Source: Saprospiraceae bacterium (GTDB lineage: Bacteria; Bacteroidota; Bacteroidia; Chitinophagales; Saprospiraceae). From it: a stretch of 5,586 nucleotides of DNA. Below the pieces are notes generated by a model. The model did not search any database. It saw only the letters and a program-made list of their open reading frames with translations, and had not been told where the DNA came from. Shown here piece after piece: positions 1-5,586 of this stretch; position 1 is the first letter of the stretch; each line of letters opens with the position of its first letter. The position numbers were made by a program, and so were the translations under genes. The DNA lies in the NCBI GenBank assembly GCA_020628755.1, contig JAHDEQ010000020.1, positions 1 to 5,586 of the forward strand, given 5' to 3'.

Positions 1-2099
1 GGTTCTGTACAACCCGCTTGACATAAACCTGCTGTAGCAGTTTGGAAATCGCCAATCGTCCCCATTTCATTAATGAAATTGTTTGTCAATTCATCTTGGA
101 AAGTAGTCAAATCAGCACCATTCAGCACATTAAAAGCATATACATCATAATCTCCATCGGCTAAGTCGGTAAACAAACCTGTACTATTATAGTCTAATAC
201 ATTATCTGTATTATTATCTACCAATACATATACCATACTCGTTGCAGCAGGATCAAATGAACCTGGTGTAACCTGTGCTAATAAGAAACCATCTTGGCCA
301 TCATCACAATTACAAGCTGAACCTGAGTTGTGAAGATTTAAGGCATCGCCTGTACCTTGATTACACAATACTTCTGATACAACTACATTTGTAGGACATG
401 AAGTATCTGTATTATCTTCAATAGAAATAGTTGTATTCATCAAACCATTACCTGAATGCGTATATGGTCCTAATACAATAGGTGCAGCATTACTCTGATT
501 AGATAGTTCTAATGCACCATCAACTAATACATTAAAATCCGTAGCAGAAACATTTTCTACTCGGATAAAGTATTCACCTGCGTTTGCATTTGTACCATTA
601 TTTACACATGTTGCTACAGCCGTAAAGGTTGGAGCAGTGCAACAAGAAGAAATATCTTGAGACACATTGATAGCTTCACAAGCAGAACAACCTGATGTTG
701 GATTAGTATATTGAACATATACTGATGATGGTGTACCATCTGCAGCTGCTGTAGGAGTATATGTAGTACTTCCTAATGCAGTTGTACATGTTGCATCTGA
801 AAAGAATGCAAAATCAGTAGTGTTATATGCAATAGGATTGGTGCCGTCTGAATACATAACATCCGTTTCTAAATCTAAACTGCCTGTTCCATCATTACAT
901 ATAGATGATGGATCTGGAGCAGTAGCAACCATTTCCATACAACATGAATTTGCTCCAACTTTAAAATATGTCAACCTTGCAGATGGTAAAGTATTAGTAG
1001 CAGATTGTCCATCTCCATCAGTATCAAAAGCTACATCTGTAAGCCCAAATACATAGGTAACACTTTGGATTAAATCACTATCATTAAGTCCAAAATCACC
1101 ATCATTAGAAGCTCCTGTCGCAGCAGCAGTATTTGCAGTACCTCCAATAATTTGGTCATCATCAGTAAAACCATCTCCAGATGCTGGACTACAAGTACCT
1201 TGTTCAGGACCATCTAAAATAGATGTATTAAAATCATCTATAGACCACCAACCTGGAGCATTCAAACCAGTCCCAGCCATTCCTCCTAAGAATTCGCTCA
1301 TTGTCATATTATTTGGAAGTTCATCTGAGAATGTTCCCGTACTTAAATAAGTAGGGCATTCATATGGATCAGAATCTGTATTAGTATCTGATCCATCTGG
1401 AGGCGAAGGAAGATTATTAGGTATTCCTCCAATGTAATTTCCAGAAGCATCAAAATTAGTTGCAGCAGATAAATCATTATAATCTAGATTAGTATAATTT
1501 GCAGCATCCGAAATATTAACACCACTAGGAATTCCATTAACAAAAATTTGGGTCCATTCATATGCTTCACTTTCTCCATTAGTTGAAGTATGTCTGGTAC
1601 AAAAATTATCTGCAGTAATGTAATTCTCTACTCCCCCAATAAATGTAAACTCATATATTATATATGCGTTATCATTTGGCTGGCTAGTAATCACATTAAA
1701 ATCAGAAGCAAAAGAGCCACTACTTACTGTGCTATAATCTGCCTCCACAGTAGACCAAGAACTATTATTTACAACTGTTGCACACAATTGTAAATCATCA
1801 GTTCCATCTTGACCTTCTGAATAAATTGGAGTACCATTGCAATCCGCAGTTGGAGTAAGTACATCATAAGTAAAACATACAGGACCTCCAGTATCATTTT
1901 GCAAAACAGTACTTGCAGAAGGAAAGTCAGCTTCATCGAAATCAATGCGAACATTCCACAACGAAGTCTGCCCTTGGCTCACATGACTAATACACAAGAA
2001 AGCGAACAAAAGCCCGTACACAATTTTTGGGACTTTGCTCTTTACTCGTAAATTTTCTTTCATGAGATTGAATTTTGTTAAAATTTTTAAAATGTTCAT
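1..2099 (-). CDS. Large secreted repeat-containing protein, N-terminal part (3' end beyond window)
   Basis: I do not recognise a named family. The minus-strand frame is open for 699 full codons from the ATG at 2099 to the window edge, without a stop. The protein begins with a basic stretch and a hydrophobic core (about residues 24-40), ending SQG before Gln44, a typical signal peptidase I site. Residues 45-250 form an unrecognised acidic region rich in Asn, Thr and Ser. DTDGDG at 359-364 looks like a Ca-binding turn. Cys-bounded modules follow at about 386-485, 486-580 and 597-onward. The last carries YVLVDNN and GDYDVYAFNV, a pattern I associate with repeats in large Bacteroidota surface proteins. 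Full length is probably well over 1000 residues, perhaps with a type IX secretion C-terminal domain, but that end is not visible. The start is uncertain: in-frame ATGs lie at 2147, 2144, 2099 and 2063, below a TGA. I chose 2099 for its A-rich AAAAGAA upstream; 2063 gives a more ordinary signal peptide. The role is probably cell-surface or extracellular (inference). Confidence 0.88.
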   Translation of the reverse strand, partial: MNILKILTKFNLMKENLRVKSKVPKIVYGLLFAFLCISHVSQGQTSLWNVRIDFDEADFPSASTVLQNDTGGPVCFTYDVLTPTADCNGTPIYSEGQDGTDDLQLCATVVNNSSWSTVEADYSTVSSGSFASDFNVITSQPNDNAYIIYEFTFIGGVENYITADNFCTRHTSTNGESEAYEWTQIFVNGIPSGVNISDAANYTNLDYNDLSAATNFDASGNYIGGIPNNLPSPPDGSDTNTDSDPYECPTYLSTGTFSDELPNNMTMSEFLGGMAGTGLNAPGWWSIDDFNTSILDGPEQGTCSPASGDGFTDDDQIIGGTANTAAATGASNDGDFGLNDSDLIQSVTYVFGLTDVAFDTDGDGQSATNTLPSARLTYFKVGANSCCMEMVATAPDPSSICNDGTGSLDLETDVMYSDGTNPIAYNTTDFAFFSDATCTTALGSTTYTPTAAADGTPSSVYVQYTNPTSGCSACEAINVSQDISSCCTAPTFTAVATCVNNGTNANAGEYFIRVENVSATDFNVLVDGALELSNQSNAAPIVLGPYTHSGNGLMNTTISIEDNTDTSCPTNVVVSEVLCNQGTGDALNLHNSGSACNCDDGQDGFLLAQVTPGSFDPAATSMVYVLVDNNTDNVLDYNSTGLFTDLADGDYDVYAFNVLNGADLTTFQDELTNNFINEMGTIGDFQTATAGLCQAGCTE
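1364..1396. repeat. 10-bp perfect inverted repeat inside the secreted-protein gene
   Basis: ATGGATCAGA at 1364-1373 is matched by its reverse complement TCTGATCCAT at 1387-1396 across a 13-base spacer. It encodes an Asp/Ser/Thr-rich linker (about residues 235-246). Repeated Asp and Ser codons may have produced it by chance. No T-tract follows on the minus strand. Confidence 0.45.
1971..2063 (-). other. Signal peptide coding segment of the secreted protein
   Basis: From Met13 (the ATG at 2063) the product has a basic n-region with Lys and Arg, then the hydrophobic core IVYGLLFAFLCI, then SHVSQG followed by Gln44. Ser at -3 and Gly at -1 fit signal peptidase I. Gln at +1 fits the known Bacteroidota preference for Gln after cleavage, which is often converted to pyroglutamate. 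There is no Cys at +1, so a lipoprotein is not indicated. The cleavage point is an inference by eye. Confidence 0.75.
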
Positions 2100-2220
2100 T
2101 TCTTTTATTTCTGAGTTATTTGTTTCATTGTTTTCACAATTCATCATTCTCGTATCAAAGTATTTTTTTCATTTTTGCTTAGTGCGTCGAAATTCTTTTC
2201 TTTCGGTTAAATCTCTTTTC

Positions 2221-2256
2221 CCGATTTTCCTGTGTACCTGTGTTCTTCCGATTTTC
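2221..2256. repeat. Nested short direct repeats upstream of the secreted gene
   Basis: CCGATTTTC occurs at 2221-2229 and again at 2248-2256. Between them CCTGTGT occurs twice in tandem, at 2229-2235 and 2237-2243, eight bases apart. The element lies 120-160 bases upstream of the likely start of the secreted gene, where a regulator could bind. No known binding site was recognised, and in such biased sequence chance is possible. Confidence 0.35.
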
Positions 2257-2315
2257 ACCCGAAGAATTTTGACACTATATATATACATATAGCACAAACA
2301 CAGAAAACACCATAA

Positions 2316-2345
2316 ACAAGTCTGCCTGATTGAGCACAGATTTGT
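2316..2345 (+). other. Stem-loop 1 of the hairpin cluster
   Basis: ACAAGTCTG at 2316-2324 pairs with CAGATTTGT at 2337-2345, giving nine base pairs around a 12-base loop. One pair is a G-U wobble that forms only in the plus-strand RNA; on the minus strand it would be a C-A mismatch. This slightly favours a plus-strand transcript. No family was recognised. Confidence 0.4.
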
Positions 2346-2370
2346 AAACAGTATTCGGGTAAAACATCCT

Positions 2371-2408
2371 AGAGTTGAACCAATGGATTTAATCCTTGGT
2401 CAATCTCT
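2371..2408. repeat. Long bulged stem-loop (16 bp)
   Basis: The left arm is four 4-base blocks: AGAG, TTGA, CCAA and GGAT, with single unpaired bases A2379 and T2384. The right arm is ATCC, TTGG, TCAA and CTCT, with unpaired T2404. All sixteen pairs are Watson-Crick and the loop is three bases, so it could fold on either strand. No T-tract follows on either side, so it is not a simple terminator. It lies about 270-310 bases upstream of the secreted gene's likely start. It could be part of a small RNA, a leader structure, or a remnant of a repeated palindromic element; the sequence alone does not decide. Confidence 0.6.
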
Positions 2409-2474
2409 TGTCCCAGTATTATGAATTTCGGTATATGGAATAAAGGTCGGTAGATGGGTATGGTAGGCTAGAAT

Positions 2475-2490
2475 GGGATATAGCTATCCC
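2475..2490 (+). other. Short stem-loop followed by TTTT
   Basis: GGGATA at 2475-2480 pairs with TATCCC at 2485-2490 around the loop TAGC. TTTTC follows on the plus strand. Six pairs with a short T-run make only a weak terminator. It is listed because it sits between the long stem-loop and the stronger terminator-like hairpin. Confidence 0.35.
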
Positions 2491-2530
2491 TTTTCATGGC
2501 ATAAAGTTAAGATTTTATCCTCGTTTATTG

Positions 2531-2554
2531 AATACCCTAATCAGGGTATTTTTT
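2531..2554 (+). terminator. Intrinsic-terminator-like hairpin reading along the plus strand
   Basis: AATACCCT at 2531-2538 pairs perfectly with AGGGTATT at 2543-2550 around the four-base loop AATC. It is followed at once by TTTT (2551-2554), with the stem's own TT giving six T in a row. The minus strand has no T-tract after the stem. No plus-strand gene ends nearby, since both flanking genes are on the minus strand, so the terminator would serve an unannotated plus-strand transcript. Alternatively the symmetric TACCC/GGGTA pair is a protein-binding operator rather than a terminator. Confidence 0.5.
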
Positions 2555-2627
2555 GTGTTTTGGTGTCACAAATTCTATTTTTTTAGGATAAAAAAAGGCG
2601 ATAACAAAATCCTTACTGCTCTTATTT

Positions 2628-2652
2628 AATAAAAACATCATGTGTTTTTATT
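2628..2652 (-). terminator. AT-rich hairpin, possible terminator downstream of the mutase gene
   Basis: AATAAAAACA at 2628-2637 pairs with TGTTTTTATT at 2643-2652 around the loop TCATG, ten perfect pairs. The stem is nearly all A-T, with its T-run inside the arm, so it could act on either strand. It lies about 300 bases after the mutase stop, further than usual for that gene's own terminator. Confidence 0.35.
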
Positions 2653-2926
2653 GTTGTAAAATAAATTCGATTGCTTGTTCAATATTTTTTTTCTGCAAAA
2701 AAAGTGTTAAGCCCCAAAATTCAGGACTTTTTAAGCGGCAAAATATTAGAGAAAAAAGTCAAGCGTAATTGTGTAACAGATTGTGATAAATAGCAATATG
2801 ATTACAGCAAAATCAATCAGGTTGGTTTTATTTATTATGGCAAATTCCATCGCTTATTGAAAAGACATATTGCGTCACCGTTGAGAAACTGCGACGAGTT
2901 TTGGAATACTTCATATTTTAGATTCA

Positions 2927-2942
2927 GCCGACTGAAGTCAGC
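2927..2942 (-). other. Small hairpin just after the mutase stop codon
   Basis: On the minus strand GCTGAC pairs with GTCGGC around the loop TTCA, six pairs including one G-U wobble valid only in the minus-strand RNA. It starts 16 bases after the TAA of the mutase gene. No T-tract follows, so it may protect the mRNA 3' end rather than terminate transcription. Confidence 0.35.
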
Positions 2943-2958
2943 AAATACGATTCTTAAA

Positions 2959-5586
2959 TTACATATTTCTGCGATACTGTCCACCTACTTCGTAGAGGGC
3001 ATTGGTGATTTGTCCGAGTGTACAATGTTTGCTAACTTCTATAAGAGCATCGAAAAGATTTTGGTTTTGAATAGCTACGTTTTGAAGCTGTCTCAAATGC
3101 TCGCTTGCATGATGTTGGTTAACAGCTTGCAAGTTCTTTACCGTTTGGATTTGGTCTTCTTTTTCTTCTTCAGTGGCTCGAATAACTTCTTTGGGAATGA
3201 CAGTTGGAGAACCTTCTTTTGATAGAAATGTATTAACTCCAATGATGGGATATTCACCCGTATGTTTAAGGGTTTCGTAGTACAAACTTTCGTCCTGAAT
3301 CTTGCTGCGTTGGTACATGGTTTCCATCGCACCAAGTACGCCTCCTCGTTCGGTGATTTTATCAAATTCGTGTAAAACGGCTTCTTCAACTAAGTCCGTC
3401 AATTCATCAATGATGAATGCGCCTTGGAGTGGGTTTTCATTTTTGGACAAACCCAATTCGTGATTAATAATCATTTGGATAGCCATAGCCCTACGCACAC
3501 TTTCTTCAGTGGGCGTAGTGATAGCTTCGTCGTAAGCGTTGGTGTGTAAAGAATTACAATTATCATAAATCGCATACAAGGCTTGCAAAGTGGTACGAAT
3601 ATCATTGAAGGAAATTTCTTGTGCATGAAGAGAGCGACCCGAGGTTTGAATATGATATTTTAACTTTTGAGAACGAGCATTGGCTTTGTACTTTTCTTTC
3701 ATGGCTTTTGCCCAAATACGTCTTGCTACACGCCCAATCACAGCATATTCGGGGTCAACTCCGTTGGAAAAGAAAAAGGACAAATTAGGGGCAAAATCAT
3801 TGACATCCATTCCTCTGGAAACGTAGTATTCGACAAAGGTAAATCCGTTAGCCAAAGTGAATGCCAGTTGCGAAATGGGATTCGCACCTGCCTCTGCAAT
3901 ATGGTAACCTGAGATGGAAACGGAGTAAAAATTTCGGACATTGTGATGGATAAAATATTGCTGTACATCGCCCATCAAACGCAAGGAAAATTCAGTAGAA
4001 AAAATACAAGTATTTTGGGCTTGATCTTCTTTTAAAATATCGGCTTGTACTGTACCTCGTACAGAAGATAATGCTTTGGCTTTAAGTTCTTTATAAATAT
4101 TTGATTCTAAAACCTGATCGCCTGTTACTCCTAGAAGTAACAGACCTAAACCATCATTGCCATTTGGAATTTCGCCTCGATATTGAGGACGCTCTAAACC
4201 TTTGTTATCATACAATTCTTTGAGCTTAGCTTCGACTAAATGTTCTAAATTATTTTCTCGAATATAACGTTCGCATTGTTGGTCAATAGCTGCATTCATA
4301 AAAAATGCACAGATTGTTGCAGCAGGTCCATTAATGGTCATCGAAACCGAAGTTTTTGGATCACATAAATCAAAACCTGAATAGAGTTTTTTGGCATCGT
4401 CGAGGCAGCAAATACTTACTCCCGAATTTCCAACTTTTCCATAAATATCGGGGCGATAATCGGGATCTTCACCATACAAAGTCACCGAGTCAAAAGCGGT
4501 CGAAAGACGATTGGCTGGCATATCAATAGAGACATAATGAAAGCGTCGGTTGGTACGCTCGGGGCCTCCTTCTCCTGCAAACATTCGGGTTGGATCTTCT
4601 CCTTTTCGTTTAAATGGAAAAACACCTGCTGTAAATGGAAATTCGCCTGGTACATTTTCTTGTAAAACCCAACGTAAAATTTCGCCCCAATCCTTGAATT
4701 TAGGTAGCGCAACTCGCGGAATCCGCGAGTGCGAAAGCGACTTAGTAAAGGTAGGAACTTTGATTTCTCTATTTCTTACTTTATAGATAAATTCATCGGC
4801 AGCATAAGCATCTTTTTTAGCTTCCCAACCATCTAAAATACGTTTACAACGTCCATCTAAATCCAATTCTAAATCAGCATAAGATTTTTTTAGACCATTG
4901 ATAATCAATTCTTTATTGTCAATTTCTTGCGATTCTAAAGTTTTGATAGATTGTTGTAAGCCAAACAATTTTCGAGCAATTTCACATTGCTTATCTACCC
5001 ACCTATCGTATTGGCGATTGTTCTCCGAAATCTCCGAAAGGTAGCGAGTTCGTTGCGGCGGAATGATGTAAATTTTCTCACTTTGACCTGTGGCAAGTTT
5101 GGATTTAGAGACAAAATCTGCACCTGTTTTTTCATGAATGATTTGCATCATCTTGAGGTACAATTCATTCATTCCAGGGTCGTTAAATTGCGAAGCAATT
5201 GTGCCAACTACAGGCATATTTTCCATTGGTATATCCCATAATTGATGGTTGCGCATATACTGTTTTTTGACATCACGAAGTGCATCCAAAGCACCTCGTT
5301 TATCAAACTTATTGATGGCAATAACATCAGCAAAATCGAGCATATCAATCTTCTCCAATTGAGTGGCCGCACCATATTCGGGAGTCATTACATAAAGTGA
5401 AATATCTGAATGGTCAACTATCTCCGTATCAGACTGCCCTATCCCTGAGGTTTCGAGAATAATAAAGTCAAATTCGGCTGCTTTGAGGATGTCAACGGCC
5501 CCTTGAATGTGCTTGGACAAGGCCAAATTGGATTGACGAGTCGCCAAAGAACGCATATAAACTCTCTCTCGATTGATAGAGTTCAT
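2959..5586 (-). CDS. icmF: Fused isobutyryl-CoA mutase IcmF, C-terminal 875 residues (5' end beyond window)
   Basis: IcmF is a cytoplasmic adenosylcobalamin enzyme that interconverts isobutyryl-CoA and n-butyryl-CoA; some members also act on isovaleryl/pivalyl-CoA. It fuses a B12-binding domain, a MeaB-like GTPase chaperone and the mutase barrel. Visible here are the end of the GTPase domain (ETSGIGQSDTE at 45-55, G4 motif NKFD at 92-95), a linker to about 285, and the barrel from IPRVALP (289-295). The barrel carries FPFTAGVFPFKR (316-327), RMFAGEG (334-340), SVSMTINGP (413-421), GTVQADILKE (511-520) and SGYHIAEAGANP (559-570), where His562 is the conserved cofactor-side His. Gln524 aligns with the Arg that binds the methylmalonyl carboxylate in methylmalonyl-CoA mutase (Arg207 in Propionibacterium), supporting IcmF-type specificity. 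The end, GGQYRRNM, is typical. IcmF proteins are near 1090 residues, so about 215 or more are missing: the B12-binding domain and Walker A. The ATG at 5586-5584 is therefore an internal Met, not the start. No frameshift is seen. Confidence 0.93.
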   Translation of the reverse strand: MNSINRERVYMRSLATRQSNLALSKHIQGAVDILKAAEFDFIILETSGIGQSDTEIVDHSDISLYVMTPEYGAATQLEKIDMLDFADVIAINKFDKRGALDALRDVKKQYMRNHQLWDIPMENMPVVGTIASQFNDPGMNELYLKMMQIIHEKTGADFVSKSKLATGQSEKIYIIPPQRTRYLSEISENNRQYDRWVDKQCEIARKLFGLQQSIKTLESQEIDNKELIINGLKKSYADLELDLDGRCKRILDGWEAKKDAYAADEFIYKVRNREIKVPTFTKSLSHSRIPRVALPKFKDWGEILRWVLQENVPGEFPFTAGVFPFKRKGEDPTRMFAGEGGPERTNRRFHYVSIDMPANRLSTAFDSVTLYGEDPDYRPDIYGKVGNSGVSICCLDDAKKLYSGFDLCDPKTSVSMTINGPAATICAFFMNAAIDQQCERYIRENNLEHLVEAKLKELYDNKGLERPQYRGEIPNGNDGLGLLLLGVTGDQVLESNIYKELKAKALSSVRGTVQADILKEDQAQNTCIFSTEFSLRLMGDVQQYFIHHNVRNFYSVSISGYHIAEAGANPISQLAFTLANGFTFVEYYVSRGMDVNDFAPNLSFFFSNGVDPEYAVIGRVARRIWAKAMKEKYKANARSQKLKYHIQTSGRSLHAQEISFNDIRTTLQALYAIYDNCNSLHTNAYDEAITTPTEESVRRAMAIQMIINHELGLSKNENPLQGAFIIDELTDLVEEAVLHEFDKITERGGVLGAMETMYQRSKIQDESLYYETLKHTGEYPIIGVNTFLSKEGSPTVIPKEVIRATEEEKEDQIQTVKNLQAVNQHHASEHLRQLQNVAIQNQNLFDALIEVSKHCTLGQITNALYEVGGQYRRNM

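Larger units (their letters stand above)
2100..2958. other. Intergenic region without a convincing gene
   Basis: This stretch separates the two minus-strand genes. It is very AT-rich with many T and A runs. I find no tRNA or rRNA, and no frame with convincing protein character. The short plus-strand frames here are Phe/Leu-rich by-products of T-runs, or antisense to the flanking genes. What it does hold is a set of inverted repeats at 2316-2345, 2371-2408, 2475-2490, 2531-2554, 2628-2652 and 2927-2942, and a small nested direct repeat at 2221-2256. The promoter of the secreted gene should lie here. I could not find an exact match to the Bacteroidota TAnnTTTG element on the minus strand; the nearest is TACTTTG at 2162-2156, one base short. 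Confidence 0.7.

Noticed and set aside
820..1056. Plus-strand 78-codon frame inside the secreted gene
   Set aside because: It is the complement of the long open minus-strand frame, which has a signal peptide and coherent modules over 699 codons.
2156..2162. Minus-strand TACTTTG as the -7 element of the secreted gene
   Set aside because: It is one base shorter than TAnnTTTG, and no TTG lies at the expected distance upstream.
2035..2292. Plus-strand 85-codon frame that looks like a hydrophobic membrane peptide
   Set aside because: It is Phe/Leu-rich because of T-runs, overlaps the start of the secreted gene on the other strand, and shows no ribosome site or recognisable family.
2269..2293. 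TTGACA followed by TATA-rich sequence as a plus-strand promoter
   Set aside because: The spacing from TTGACA to TATAGC is only 13 bases, the TATATA run is low complexity, and Bacteroidota promoters do not use this consensus.
2697..2716. A-run and T-run pair around 2697-2740 as a mutase terminator
   Set aside because: The possible stem is only about seven mostly A-T pairs with a loop of about 20 bases, weaker than the other hairpins.
2857..3222. Plus-strand 121-codon frame
   Set aside because: More than half is antisense to the conserved C-terminus of the mutase, and the product resembles no protein.
5584..5586. ATG at the right edge as the true start of the mutase
   Set aside because: The frame begins in the middle of a GTPase domain, after where Walker A should be. 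The sequence there matches the interior of IcmF proteins, so the gene continues beyond the window.
1..5586. CRISPR array, insertion sequence, tRNA or defence system
   Set aside because: I saw no regularly spaced repeats, transposase motifs, tRNA-like cloverleaf sequence or defence-related protein motifs on either strand.

Overview
The window looks like chromosomal DNA from a member of the Bacteroidota. It is AT-rich, has few recognisable Shine-Dalgarno sites, and holds a large secreted Cys/Asp/Asn/Thr-rich protein built of extracellular repeats. That protein's signal peptide appears to leave a mature N-terminal Gln. Two genes are supported. Both lie on the minus strand and both run off the window: one loses its 3' end at the left edge, the other its 5' end at the right edge.

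Left part (1 to about 2099, minus): the N-terminal 699 codons of a long exported protein. The frame is open from an ATG near 2099 (or 2063) through base 1. After the signal peptide come an unrecognised N-terminal region, a Ca-binding-like Asp-rich turn, and Cys-bounded beta-sandwich-like modules. The last module resembles those found in large Bacteroidota cell-surface or adhesin-like proteins. Its function is unknown.

Middle (2100-2958): about 860 bases with no convincing gene. It holds a cluster of hairpins. The most striking is a 16-bp bulged stem at 2371-2408. An intrinsic-terminator-like hairpin with a T-tract at 2531-2554 points along the plus strand, although no plus-strand gene precedes it. 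This is the best candidate for something undescribed, such as a small plus-strand RNA at about 2300-2555 or a structured leader of the secreted gene.

Right part (2959-5586, minus): 875 C-terminal residues of a fused B12-dependent acyl-CoA mutase of the IcmF type. It contains the rest of the G-protein chaperone domain, the linker and the mutase barrel. The B12-binding domain and the Walker A loop should lie just beyond the right edge. The active site has Gln where methylmalonyl-CoA mutase has its carboxylate-binding Arg, which favours isobutyryl-CoA/n-butyryl-CoA mutase over methylmalonyl-CoA mutase.

The two genes point the same way but are far apart, and nothing suggests a shared operon or pathway. 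The mutase is a cytoplasmic metabolic enzyme and the other product is exported. I did not find a convincing new multi-gene system here.
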